Origin: Caminicella sporogenes DSM 14501
GTDB taxonomy: Bacteria > Bacillota > Clostridia > Peptostreptococcales > Caminicellaceae
DNA length: 64,000 bases
Reading direction: 5' to 3'
Assembly (NCBI RefSeq): GCF_900142285.1
Contig: NZ_FRAJ01000009.1
Location: forward strand, 1 to 64,000
In this document: positions 47,901 to 55,400 of the stretch, one piece after another
Numbering within the stretch: position 1 is the first letter of the stretch
Layout of the letters: every line of letters begins with the position of its first letter
Translations under genes and position numbers: made by a program
The notes under the pieces: generated by a model
What the model saw: only the letters and a program-made list of their open reading frames with translations
Databases searched by the model: none
What the model was told of the DNA's origin: nothing

Positions 47901-50900
47901 AGATAACAGAAATAGAGCCATCTCAAGGTTCTACAGAAGGTGGATATAGTATAACTATAAAGGGAAATGAGTTTGTAGATGATGGAACGAATAAAACTAA
48001 AGTAATAATAAATGGTATAGAAATATCTGAAGAAGATATTTGGGTAAGTATAGATGGTAAAGAGATTTCGGTAGTAGTCCCACCTTATCCCGGAGATTTG
48101 AGAAAGGAATACGATACGGATAGATTAACTGTACCGGTAGTTGTAGTAAATCCTGATGGTGGAAGTGCAAGTAAAGAAGATGGTTTTACATATGTAGTAC
48201 CCATAAGTAATCCGCAAATATCAGAAGTTTTTCCTAAGAATGGGAGTGCAGCTGGTGGAGATATAGTAGAAATATCTGGTACTGATTTTAGATATTTTGA
48301 ACCTTATGATGATGACAATAGAGACCAAGAAAGAAATTCAGATGAAAAGTTTCAAAATTTAAATAAGACTTTTGAAGATGAAAATGGTATAAGTAATGAT
48401 TGGGATGACCTTTTAAAAAATCCAGTTAGAGATAATGTAGATTTAAGAGAACCTAAAGATATAGATCATAAGATATTTGATAAATATTATTCATCACCTA
48501 TACTTCCTAAAGTTTTCTTTGGAGGAAAAGAAGCTAAAATAGTTGAATTTGGTGTGGGATATATAAAAGTTATAACTCCTCCAAATGAAGCTGGAGAAGT
48601 AGACCTCTATATAGTAAACAATGATTCTGGAGTATCTAATAAAGTTAAGTTTACTTATGAAGCTTCTAATCCAATTATAAAAGAGATAGTTCCAAATGAA
48701 GGAAGAAAGCAAGGGAAAGATAAAATAGAAATATCTGGTGAAAATTTTAAAGAAAGCAGTATGAATATATATGGATATGATGAAAGTAATAATATTCATC
48801 TAAATACAAAATTTATGACAAAGGTTAGATTTGGAGATATAACAAATAAAGATATTCCTAGAGATGAAGAAAATTCAGGTCTTATAAATAACGGCAGAAC
48901 TACGGTAAAGTTCGATGGTGGACTTACTGTAGAGTACAATGCAAATGATAAGATATTGAATGTCAGGATAGAATCTGGGGATAGTATTTATGAAATTCCC
49001 GAAGGCATACATGGTTATGAGGGTTCTGAAGTATATATACCGGTAAGTATGTTAAAGGATAAAAGCGGGAATATATATGCTGGATATGAGCTTATAAGAG
49101 TTTATGTAGATGATAGAAGGCTTTTTGTGGAAAGAGGTTATGCTCCTGAAGTTATCTATGAAAGTTCTGGGAAGATTATAGCTATTAGTCCAAGTTATTA
49201 TACTATAGGAACTGTTTCACTGACTGTTATTAATCCTGATGGTGGAGAGGCTAAAGGAGAGTTTACATATAAAAACCCGGATAGCAAACCTAGAATAACT
49301 GATATAACTAAAGATGGCAGACCGCCTATTCAAATAGAAGATAATGGAATTATAAAGAGGGTTATAGAGGTAACATATAAAGGTGGTAATATTATTAGTA
49401 TTATAGGAGATGATTTTAGAGAAAATGCAATTATTAAAATAGGAGATATACTTACATTAGAGCCAAGTAATATAGATTATAGTCTTCCGGGTAAGATGAC
49501 ATTTACGATGCCTGCAGTTTCAGAGGATAATACGCAGATATTGTATAGAGTCGTAGTAGTAAATGAAGATGGTGGTGTAGCGTCTTCTGATGAAGCACAG
49601 CCGCCTATATATATAAGGTTTATTAAAGTGGAGACTTCTCCATCTATAGAAGAAGTAACTCCTAATGTTGGACCTGCTAGTGGAGGAACTGAAGTTATTA
49701 TAAAAGGTAAGAATTTTATAAAAGAAATGGAAGGAAGAAATTTATCTGTATTCTTTGGAGAGGTTAAAGTTCCTGATGAAGATTTTGAAGTGATTGATTA
49801 TAAAACTATTAAAGTTTATAAAACGCCTCCAAATACAGCAGGAACGGTAGATGTAAAGGTAGAAAATCCAGATGGAGCATTGTCAAGTCCTTCGGGAAGT
49901 TTTACTTATATAAGCAGTCCAAAAGTTATTGCAGTAGTAGACCCAAATGATTCTTATGAAACTGCTAGAATAAGAAGTATATCTGTAAAGGGTGGACAAA
50001 AGGTAAAAATAAAAGGTTCTGGTTTTATAGAAGGAGCTAAAGTAGTGTTTGCTCCTGAAATAGAAAAAATTGAAAGTGATGAAAATGCTTCAGGAGATAC
50101 TATTTATATAAATGGACTGGCTTATAGATTAGTAAGTGGAAATTATGCTACAGAAATAGAATTTATAGATGGTGAAACTCTAACAGTAGTTACTCCTGAA
50201 GGGAAATTGAATACAAAGGGTGTTATTGTTATAAATCCAGATGGAGGAGCTACTCAGGTATATGAAGATATTATATATGGACTCCCTGAAGTTGCTTCAC
50301 CTAGTGGAGTTAGTGCAGAGTTAGTATATGATAGATATATAAAAATACATTGGAATGAAGTTGCTGATGTCAATGAATATGAAATATATGTAGTTAAAAA
50401 TGATAGGGAATATGAATTTATAGGAAGTACTAAACTTACATCATTTTTATATGAAGAATTAGAGCCGCATACACGCTATAAGTTTGTAGTAAAAGCTATA
50501 GGGGAATATGGTTCTTCTAAATATTCTGAAGAAAGTAATGAGGTTAAAACGGGCAGGAGAGTTGGTCCGGAAGATGATGATGAAGGACTTGTTGAAAACA
50601 GTAAATTTGAAAAAATAGGGAATATAGCACAAGTAATTATAGGAACTAGTGATTATGATGATGAAGATATAGTTATAGATTTGACAAAGGGAAATTTAGT
50701 TGGCAGTAAAGAAGTAGTTATCAGTATGCCGGCAGAGGTTGTAGCTAGTACTGATGCAAAGGATATAATAGTAAATGGAGAAGATTTTCGTGTTAAATTT
50801 AATCCAAAGTCTTTTTACAGCAGTAAAATAGATGATAATAAAAGAGATGAAGATAGCGGAGTAAGGTTTACTATTAAGCCTTCTGAAAATATAAACATGA

Positions 50901-51184
50901 TAGGAAATAGTAAGAGTTTATCTTCTGTTTATGAATTAAGTGCTGATATATTTATTGGAAGTGAAATGTTTGAGATTTCGTATTTGATTGCACCAGTAGA
51001 GGTTACATTAGATGTGGATATAGCGAAGGCTAGAATGAGAAAGATGAAGGCTGTTTCTTTGAGTCTATATGATTCTTATGAAGATAAATGGATACCGATA
51101 GCTATGGCAAGTGACGGCGATATGTCGGTAACTGGTTTAGCAGATAGTTTGGGTAAGTTTACAATAATAGGAAGTAGAAAATAG
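44948..51184 (+). CDS. Giant secreted IPT/TIG-repeat surface protein (2078 aa)
   Basis: It has a signal peptide (1-27, DILAYGFDS), then at least eight IPT/TIG Ig-like domains with the usual start 'P.I..I.P..G...GG..I.I.G.NF', for example PVISEVTPNVVTVDGGEEV (about 674), PKIIDFSPKKGNTGTLVVVE (about 755), PEITEIEPSQGSTEGGYSIT (about 982), PQISEVFPKNGSAAGGDIVE (about 1090) and PSIEEVTPNVGPASGGTEVI (about 1565), with VVVNPDGG-type ends. A fibronectin type III domain follows (about 1780-1870, YIKIHWNEVADVNEYEIYVV), and a C-terminal domain (about 1885-2078) similar to that of the preceding gene. RBS AAGGTGGTGA precedes ATG 44948. IPT repeats usually make long adhesins or matrix proteins. No LPXTG, SLH or membrane anchor is seen, so retention at the surface needs a partner. 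Confidence 0.85.
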   Translation: MNIFKRILAVVVSLIMIFTGLPLSDILAYGFDSQNFKVDKVEIYKVYDRNRNPKSMILSIRGVNLKDAQIFINTDVGAYIPLTDRQINEEYLLQFGLNENQIGKTILIGNVSIEINEGEMPTLSGITRTVERGKDDLVISGANLDKIKDNDEINARYGKGSSQTYFAPSYFNDSSQVTIPKPTGELGLQNIVFEKKTTVKKDFPEYADTDVSVEVRYTYEDQFRFVDELSNLSDLNIFPNRGEKGDKVYFTAKTLDNYDVFFLKKIDGTEPYTRENMGKNKTFKQDSGANEDEDVLTVEVPDIEIGEYYIVLTNAISDNGDPMEEINQTYVVRVDNSDPSSPPEKFYVIDGSTKPSILGVQPNSGPDTGQKTTITGEFLGTLKIPEFKPNDESKFTARVESPIGDADKETLKISYDDDDIQGNVIGKYRDFDVESVERTISVIIGGRATFAADSSGEKYDYSFTDTLDTIQIFTPQINDAEENPVKDVVIEITTTFKTSDGKSIVLKDRAEMKDGYTYVPSKITPKIKEVVPNKIHVEKSGDKYSPKEITIGIYGENFTVHKFVYGDDNTEITRYPIIDLGPEIHLNPNEDSTIELKVFNEQGQELDGTEGLEMGSKILVKIPANKLITNLGKTYVRVTNPVRNSLNPGIYDQLADAIMFVLPAENKIPVISEVTPNVVTVDGGEEVCIEGSNFQDGVKVFIDGMEVENIKRSEDGKEITFTAPPGREGETQLIVMNVEGGMDTYPFTYVTTYTNPKIIDFSPKKGNTGTLVVVEGDNFLKPDPTASEDEIFKLIGTRILLEGKDINEYNRDPETRKIELTKYSAPSGKELIKLTLDGSVEAEDYYHSIVLKDEENKKFYIVDVDADGNVVISDGVNENYKIINDGGSLKAEREGVGLLDVSVYSDKITIGTKELLIMTPFLIQDGEIVGDNVKVFSKNKIYFKVPILNVDGYYDVTVVNHDTKKDSKIDEEGFYYYRQPQSNPEITEIEPSQGSTEGGYSITIKGNEFVDDGTNKTKVIINGIEISEEDIWVSIDGKEISVVVPPYPGDLRKEYDTDRLTVPVVVVNPDGGSASKEDGFTYVVPISNPQISEVFPKNGSAAGGDIVEISGTDFRYFEPYDDDNRDQERNSDEKFQNLNKTFEDENGISNDWDDLLKNPVRDNVDLREPKDIDHKIFDKYYSSPILPKVFFGGKEAKIVEFGVGYIKVITPPNEAGEVDLYIVNNDSGVSNKVKFTYEASNPIIKEIVPNEGRKQGKDKIEISGENFKESSMNIYGYDESNNIHLNTKFMTKVRFGDITNKDIPRDEENSGLINNGRTTVKFDGGLTVEYNANDKILNVRIESGDSIYEIPEGIHGYEGSEVYIPVSMLKDKSGNIYAGYELIRVYVDDRRLFVERGYAPEVIYESSGKIIAISPSYYTIGTVSLTVINPDGGEAKGEFTYKNPDSKPRITDITKDGRPPIQIEDNGIIKRVIEVTYKGGNIISIIGDDFRENAIIKIGDILTLEPSNIDYSLPGKMTFTMPAVSEDNTQILYRVVVVNEDGGVASSDEAQPPIYIRFIKVETSPSIEEVTPNVGPASGGTEVIIKGKNFIKEMEGRNLSVFFGEVKVPDEDFEVIDYKTIKVYKTPPNTAGTVDVKVENPDGALSSPSGSFTYISSPKVIAVVDPNDSYETARIRSISVKGGQKVKIKGSGFIEGAKVVFAPEIEKIESDENASGDTIYINGLAYRLVSGNYATEIEFIDGETLTVVTPEGKLNTKGVIVINPDGGATQVYEDIIYGLPEVASPSGVSAELVYDRYIKIHWNEVADVNEYEIYVVKNDREYEFIGSTKLTSFLYEELEPHTRYKFVVKAIGEYGSSKYSEESNEVKTGRRVGPEDDDEGLVENSKFEKIGNIAQVIIGTSDYDDEDIVIDLTKGNLVGSKEVVISMPAEVVASTDAKDIIVNGEDFRVKFNPKSFYSSKIDDNKRDEDSGVRFTIKPSENINMIGNSKSLSSVYELSADIFIGSEMFEISYLIAPVEVTLDVDIAKARMRKMKAVSLSLYDSYEDKWIPIAMASDGDMSVTGLADSLGKFTIIGSRK

Positions 51185-51186
51185 TG

Positions 51187-51219
51187 GACAGAATATTTCT
51201 GTCTGCTTTTTGTTTTTTA
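51187..51219 (+). terminator. Terminator of the IPT unit
   Basis: GACAGAA (51187-51193) and TTCTGTC (51197-51203) form a stem followed by TGCTTTTTGTTTTTT. Confidence 0.85.
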
Positions 51220-51248
51220 TTGAGGGGAGTGTCTTAAAGTGATATAAT
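51220..51248 (+). promoter_or_regulatory. Sigma-A promoter of the heptad-repeat gene
   Basis: TTGAGG (51220-51225) and TATAAT (51243-51248) are 17 bases apart, directly after the preceding terminator. Confidence 0.6.
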
Positions 51249-51268
51249 AGCGGAAAGGGGGGGATATT

Positions 51269-51727
51269 GTGGATGATAAAACATTTGAACTGCTTGAAAA
51301 GCTGTATGTAGAATTTATTAAGTTTAAAGAAGAGATGATGGAATTTAAGGAAGAAATGACAGAATTTAAAGAAGAAATGATAGGTTTCAAAGAAGAGATG
51401 ACAGAGTTTAAAGAAGAAATGGTAGGCTTCAAAGAAGAGATGACAGAATTTAAGGAAGAAATGATAGGTTTCAAAGGAGACATGACAGAGTTTAAGGAAG
51501 AAATGGTAGACTTCAAAGAAGAAATGACAGAATATAAGAAAGATACTAATGGTAGATTGATTAGACTGGAAATTGCAATTGAGGAAATAAGAGATAAGGC
51601 AACAGAGGCTTTAGAAGCATTTGAGGTTTTATCAGAAACAAATAAAAAACAGCATGAAGAAATAATGAGAGAATTAAAGGGAGAAATTAGTGTTATAGAA
51701 CTTGCAGTAAAGAGAAAAGCAACTTAA
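51269..51727 (+). CDS. Heptad-repeat coiled-coil protein
   Basis: The 152-residue cytoplasmic protein has no signal peptide or membrane segment. After a short N-terminus (MDDKTFELLEKLYVEF), residues 21-90 are exactly ten 7-residue units of the type EEMxxFK, with Met and Phe/Tyr at the a and d positions of a coiled coil, and the C-terminus (about 91-152) is also helical (GRLIRLEIAIEEIRDKATEA). GTG 51269 follows AAAGGGGGGGAT. Similar low-complexity coiled coils occur in bacterial proteins of unknown function. It has its own promoter and terminator and stands alone between the surface locus and kal-kce; the role is unknown. Confidence 0.75.
   Translation: MDDKTFELLEKLYVEFIKFKEEMMEFKEEMTEFKEEMIGFKEEMTEFKEEMVGFKEEMTEFKEEMIGFKGDMTEFKEEMVDFKEEMTEYKKDTNGRLIRLEIAIEEIRDKATEALEAFEVLSETNKKQHEEIMRELKGEISVIELAVKRKAT
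51329..51538 (+). repeat. Ten tandem 21-bp repeats in alternating order (42-bp superrepeat)
   Basis: Ten in-frame 21-bp units of GAAGARATGRYAGRHTTYAAR type are present. From the second unit they alternate between ACAGARTTTAAR and an ATAGGTTTCAAA/GTAGRCTTCAAA type, making a 42-bp higher-order unit. Units of one type are more alike than neighbours, a sign of expansion by unequal exchange. Confidence 0.88.
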
Positions 51728-51750
51728 AAAAGAATATAAAATTCAAAGTC

Positions 51751-51784
51751 AATCCTCATAGTTAATAGAGGATTTTTTTTTCTT
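51751..51784 (+). terminator. Terminator of the heptad-repeat gene
   Basis: AATCCTC (51751-51757) and GAGGATT (51768-51774) pair around a 10-base loop, followed by a T-run. Confidence 0.8.
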
Positions 51785-51790
51785 TTATAG

Positions 51791-51822
51791 AATATATAAA
51801 AAATAGAAAATTTTTATATATT
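51791..51822. promoter_or_regulatory. A/T inverted repeat before kal
   Basis: AATATATAAAAA (51791-51802) and TTTTTATATATT (51811-51822) form a perfect 12+12 dyad just upstream of the kal ribosome site. It could be an operator or part of the promoter; being all A/T, chance contributes. Confidence 0.4.
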
Positions 51823-51847
51823 ATAAAATTAATTGGGGGTATGAGAA

Positions 51848-52231
51848 ATGGAAAAAGCAATGATTAGAGTGAGGATGAGTATGCATGATGCTCACTATGG
51901 TGGCAACTTAGTTGATGGAGCAAAGATGCTTCAACTATTTGGAGATGTTGCTACAGAACTGCTTATAAGACATGATGGTGATGAAGGTCTGTTTGCAGGT
52001 TATGAAAGTGTTGAATTTACTGCACCTGTTTATGCAGGAGATTATATTGAAGCAGTAGGTGAGATAATTAAAGTAGGAAATACTTCAAGGAAGATGAAAT
52101 TTGAAGCTAGGAAAGTAATAGTTCCAAGACCAGATATAAACGAGTCAGCATGTGATGTGCTAGATGAGCCTATAGTAGTTTGTAGAGCAGTAGGAACATG
52201 TGTAGTACCAAAAGATAAACAGAGGAAATAG
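51848..52231 (+). CDS. kal: 3-aminobutyryl-CoA ammonia lyase
   Basis: This enzyme removes ammonia from L-3-aminobutyryl-CoA to give crotonyl-CoA in lysine fermentation. The 127-residue protein is a hot-dog-fold member: [20 protein letters not shown] at the start and [20 protein letters not shown], then [19 protein letters not shown], match Kal in length and content. ATG 51848 lies 8 bases after GGGGG, the same style of ribosome site as kdd and kamD. It pairs with kce downstream. The pathway partners kdd-kamABCDE lie about 32 kb upstream; no sigma-54 promoter is seen in front of kal. Confidence 0.93.
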   Translation: MEKAMIRVRMSMHDAHYGGNLVDGAKMLQLFGDVATELLIRHDGDEGLFAGYESVEFTAPVYAGDYIEAVGEIIKVGNTSRKMKFEARKVIVPRPDINESACDVLDEPIVVCRAVGTCVVPKDKQRK

Positions 52232-52320
52232 TTACAAGTTATGTGCTTTAGGTATTATGCTGAATTTTAAAACAAAAAAAATTAGAAATTAGAGTGAACA
52301 AAAGGTTAGGAGGAAAGTTT

Positions 52321-53139
52321 ATGGATAAGCTCATAATTACTGCTGCTCTTACTGGTGCTGAGGTTACTAAAAAACAGCAGCCAAATCTTCCCGTTACACC
52401 CGATGAAATTGCTGAGGCTGCTTATGAATGTTATAAGGCAGGGGCTTCTATAGTACATGTGCATGCTAGAGATAAGGATGGCAATCCAACACAGTCTTAT
52501 GAAGTATATAAAGAAATAAAAGAAAAAATAGAGGCAAAGTGTAATATTATAGTTCAGCCTTCAACTGGAGGTGCTGTTTGGCATACTGCAGAAGAAAGAT
52601 TAGAGCCTGTTGAATTAAGACCTGAAATGGCTACTTTAAGTTGTGGAACTTGCAATTTTGGACCAGATGTATTTATGAATTCAGAAGAATATATAGAAAA
52701 ATTTGCATCTAGAATGAAAGAATTAGGTGTGAAGCCTGAAATAGAAGTTTTTGAAAGAGGAATGATTCAAAATGCCATTAGATTAGTTAAAAAAGGTCTT
52801 ATAGATATGCCGCTGCATTTTGATTTTGTACTTGGTGTACCCGGAGCTTGTCCCGGAACACCTGAAGATTTGATGTATATGGTTAGAAGTATTCCTGAAG
52901 GCTGTACTTGGACTGTGGCAGGTATAGGAAGGGCAGAATTGCCTCTAGCTGTTATGGCAATAATTTTAGGAGGACATGTAAGAGTTGGATTTGAAGATAA
53001 TATATATTATTCAAAAGGAGTATTAGCTGAGTCTAATGCACAACTTGTGGAGAGGATAGTAAGAATAGCTAAAGAATTAGGCAGAGAAGTAGCTACACCT
53101 GATGAAGCAAGAAAGATATTAAATATAAAGAAAAGATAG
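52321..53139 (+). CDS. kce: 3-keto-5-aminohexanoate cleavage enzyme
   Basis: Kce combines 5-amino-3-oxohexanoate with acetyl-CoA to give L-3-aminobutyryl-CoA and acetoacetate. The 272-residue TIM-barrel, zinc-dependent protein has MDKLIITAALTGAEVTKKQQ at its start, the zinc-binding HVHARDKDGNPTQ near residue 46, the substrate-loop ATLSCGTCNFG near 106, and GVPGACPGTPEDL near 178. ATG 52321 follows TTAGGAGG; an earlier in-frame GTG (52294) has no ribosome site. It belongs to the BKACE superfamily; the clostridial sequence pattern and adjacent kal support Kce itself. Co-transcription with kal is likely, 89 bases apart. Confidence 0.94.
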   Translation: MDKLIITAALTGAEVTKKQQPNLPVTPDEIAEAAYECYKAGASIVHVHARDKDGNPTQSYEVYKEIKEKIEAKCNIIVQPSTGGAVWHTAEERLEPVELRPEMATLSCGTCNFGPDVFMNSEEYIEKFASRMKELGVKPEIEVFERGMIQNAIRLVKKGLIDMPLHFDFVLGVPGACPGTPEDLMYMVRSIPEGCTWTVAGIGRAELPLAVMAIILGGHVRVGFEDNIYYSKGVLAESNAQLVERIVRIAKELGREVATPDEARKILNIKKR

Positions 53140-53170
53140 TTAAATATATAAAAATATGACATTTGACATT

Positions 53171-53199
53171 TTGATATGGTAAAGTATATCTGTTATAAT
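53171..53199 (+). promoter_or_regulatory. Sigma-A promoter of fsa
   Basis: TTGATA (53171-53176) and TATAAT (53194-53199) have a 17-base spacer. A TTGACA at 53163 would be 25 bases away from the -10 and is not the partner. Confidence 0.65.
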
Positions 53200-53257
53200 T
53201 AGATTGAGTAGTGGAAAGACTAAAATATACAGTTAATGTTAAAGGTAGGTGTAGATA

Positions 53258-53902
53258 GTGAAGTTATTTATTGATACTGCTAATATAGAAGAAATTCGAG
53301 AAATAAGTGAATGGGGAGTTTTAAGTGGAGTTACAACAAACCCTTCACTTATTGCCAAAGAAGGAAGAAAAGATTTTGAAGAGGTTATTAAAGAAATTAC
53401 AGATATAGTTGATGGTCCTATAAGTGCAGAAGTTGTAGCTGAAAGAGCTGAAGATATGATAAAAGATGGAGAAAAGTTAGCTAAACTTCATAAAAATGTA
53501 GTTATAAAAATTCCTATGACTAGTGAAGGATTAAAAGCAATAAAAGGATTAAATGAAAAGGGAATAAAAACAAATTGTACTTTGATATTTTCAGCAAATC
53601 AAGCTCTTTTAGCAGCTAAAGCAGGTGCTTCATTTGTAAGTCCATTTATAGGAAGAATGGATGATATAGGTAATGAAGGTATGAATTTGATTAGAGAAGT
53701 AGCTGATATATTTGCTATTCATGGAATAGATACAGAAATTATAGCGGCAAGTATAAGACATCCTATGCATGTTACACAAGCAGCTCTAGCAGGAGCTCAT
53801 ATAGCAACACTGCCATATAAGGTGCTTAAGAGTATGCTTACACATCCGCTTACAGATAAGGGTATAGAAAAGTTTAATAAAGATTGGGAAAAAGTAAAAT
53901 AA
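53258..53902 (+). CDS. fsa: Transaldolase / fructose-6-phosphate aldolase family protein
   Basis: This small class I aldolase acts in the pentose-phosphate pathway, as transaldolase or fructose-6-phosphate aldolase. The 214-residue product has the compact TIM barrel: [33 protein letters not shown], the Schiff-base lysine in [12 protein letters not shown] (about residue 84), [20 protein letters not shown] and [11 protein letters not shown]. In the family, a Phe versus Gln residue near the active site separates aldolase from transaldolase activity, which is not judged here. GTG 53258 follows AGGTAGGTG. It has its own promoter and terminator. Confidence 0.94.
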   Translation: MKLFIDTANIEEIREISEWGVLSGVTTNPSLIAKEGRKDFEEVIKEITDIVDGPISAEVVAERAEDMIKDGEKLAKLHKNVVIKIPMTSEGLKAIKGLNEKGIKTNCTLIFSANQALLAAKAGASFVSPFIGRMDDIGNEGMNLIREVADIFAIHGIDTEIIAASIRHPMHVTQAALAGAHIATLPYKVLKSMLTHPLTDKGIEKFNKDWEKVK

Positions 53903-53925
53903 GAAATAAAATAAGAAAAAATAAG

Positions 53926-53960
53926 AAATCTGAGGCTTAGCCTCAGATTTTTTTTCTTTT
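53926..53960 (+). terminator. Terminator of fsa
   Basis: AAATCTGAGGC (53926-53936) and GCCTCAGATTT (53940-53950) form a perfect 11-bp stem with loop TTA and a long T-run. Confidence 0.95.
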
Positions 53961-53976
53961 TTTTAATTGAAAACTA

Positions 53977-54005
53977 TTTACAAAAACTAAAAGAGATGAT
54001 ATACT
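53977..54005 (+). promoter_or_regulatory. Sigma-A promoter of the DUF3793-flavodoxin unit
   Basis: TTTACA (53977-53982) and TATACT (54000-54005) are 17 bases apart. The Fur box begins 13 bases downstream of the -10. Confidence 0.7.
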
Positions 54006-54018
54006 TTTATTAAATAAA

Positions 54019-54033
54019 TGATAATAATTATCA
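54019..54033. promoter_or_regulatory. Fur box
   Basis: TGATAATAATTATCA is an exact 7-1-7 Fur box (TGATAATNATTATCA). It covers the expected transcription start region, so iron-loaded Fur should repress the unit. Confidence 0.85.
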
Positions 54034-54066
54034 ATCTCAATTATAGATTAAGAGGTGAATTTCACA

Positions 54067-54663
54067 ATGAATAAATGTACTGAAACCTGTATTTTGTCCT
54101 ACAAAAAAAATGATGACTTTATTGGACGAATTGTTGGAATACTAGGTCCAGTACTTATGGGTTCAAAACCTTCAGAATTGCTTAGTTTTAGAAAAAATGA
54201 CAAAAATTTATTAGATAAAATTGAAAATATAAAAAAGTATATAGGAAAATGCAAGAGAATTAAATATAAATTATTTGAATTTAAAAATGAGAGTATAAAA
54301 ATATTATTTTATAATCCAAAAGTTTTAGATAAAAACTTAAAGGAATATAGAAATATGAAATTTCTAAAAAGCATAGGTTATCCAGAAGAATATGATTTAG
54401 AGTTATATATACAATTCATTGTTGATAAGATGAAAGAAGGTGTAATTCCTCATGAAATAGGTGTGTTTTTAGGATATCCTTTAAAAGATATTATTGGATT
54501 TATTGGTCATCCATCGTTAAGACTTACTAAAATTAATGGTTGGAGGGTTTATGGAGATCCTAAAATATCTGATATAAAATTTAATGAATTTTTAGAAGCT
54601 AAAAAAGAAATAAAAAGGTTACTTAGATTTAATAAAGTTGAAGAAATTTTACTATCTATGTAA
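54067..54663 (+). CDS. DUF3793 family protein
   Basis: This 198-residue cytoplasmic protein has the features of the DUF3793 family, which is frequent in clostridia next to flavodoxin genes and of unknown function: an early GSKPSELLSF, a middle FYNPKVLDKNLKE, and the signature GVIPHEIGVFLGYPLKDIIG with FIGH near residue 155, followed by WRVYGDP. ATG 54067 lies 8 bases after AGAGGTGA; an in-frame GTG (54055) overlaps that site. It is directly behind a promoter with an exact Fur box and precedes flavodoxin, suggesting a role under iron limitation. Confidence 0.85.
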   Translation: MNKCTETCILSYKKNDDFIGRIVGILGPVLMGSKPSELLSFRKNDKNLLDKIENIKKYIGKCKRIKYKLFEFKNESIKILFYNPKVLDKNLKEYRNMKFLKSIGYPEEYDLELYIQFIVDKMKEGVIPHEIGVFLGYPLKDIIGFIGHPSLRLTKINGWRVYGDPKISDIKFNEFLEAKKEIKRLLRFNKVEEILLSM

Positions 54664-54746
54664 TGTGAGTAGATGTATGATTGATTTGATAAGTTAATTA
54701 AGCTGTAATAATTACAGCAAAGTATATATAAATGGAGGGAATATTA

Positions 54747-55181
54747 ATGAAAAAGGCAACTATAATTTATTGGAGTGGTACTGGTAATACTGAAATGATG
54801 GCAAATGCCATTGCTGAAGGAGTAAAATCTAGTGGAATAGATGTCGAAGTAGTTAGAGTAGAAAATGCAAATAAAGATATGGTTATTAATTCAGAAATTC
54901 TTGCTTTTGGGTGTCCTTCTATGGGTGCAGAAGTTTTAGAAGAAGAGTTCATGGAACCGTTTATTGAATCTCTAAGCGATGTTGATTTTTCAGGTAAGAA
55001 AGTTGCATTGTTTGGTTCTTATGATTGGGGAGATGGCGAGTGGATGAGAAACTGGGTAGCAAGAATGAAAGAATATGGAGCTAATTTAGTTGATGAAGAA
55101 GGCTTGATTATTCGATTAACTCCTGATGAAGAAGGAATAAATAATTGCAAAGCGTTAGGAGAACAGTTAGCTAAAGAATAA
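54747..55181 (+). CDS. Flavodoxin
   Basis: This is a small FMN-binding electron carrier that can replace ferredoxin when iron is scarce. In 144 residues the FMN phosphate loop is YWSGTGNTEMMANAI (about 7-21), the first aromatic loop region is FGCPSMGAEVLEEEF (about 56) and the second is FGSYDWGDGEWMRNW (about 92). It is the short-chain type. ATG 54747 has GGAGGGA upstream; the in-frame ATG at 54732 overlaps it. It lies in the Fur-box unit, which fits the iron-sparing role. A palindromic terminator follows. Confidence 0.95.
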   Translation: MKKATIIYWSGTGNTEMMANAIAEGVKSSGIDVEVVRVENANKDMVINSEILAFGCPSMGAEVLEEEFMEPFIESLSDVDFSGKKVALFGSYDWGDGEWMRNWVARMKEYGANLVDEEGLIIRLTPDEEGINNCKALGEQLAKE

Positions 55182-55330
55182 ATGATTTAAAAAGAGTTTT
55201 ATTTATCAAAATAAATAAGGAATAAAAGAAAATATAGAAATTATATATATTGTTTTTAATGGAAGAAATGGAGCTATTATTAAGATATTGGGAATAGAGA
55301 TTTTATTGTAAATGGATTAAAAAATCTTAA

Positions 55331-55368
55331 AAAAATACTAGGTATGCAATTGCATACCTAGTATTTTT
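55331..55368. terminator. Bidirectional terminator after flavodoxin
   Basis: The 38-base stretch is a perfect palindrome with arms AAAAATACTAGGTATGCAA / TTGCATACCTAGTATTTTT and T-runs on both strands. It ends the flavodoxin gene on + and the transglutaminase gene on -. Confidence 0.95.
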
Positions 55369-55400
55369 TATGTTCAAGAAACTATTTAAGTTTTCTGATT

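Noticed and set aside
53163-53168. TTGACA as the -35 of fsa
   Set aside because: It is 25 bases from the TATAAT; TTGATA at 53171 has the correct 17-base spacing.
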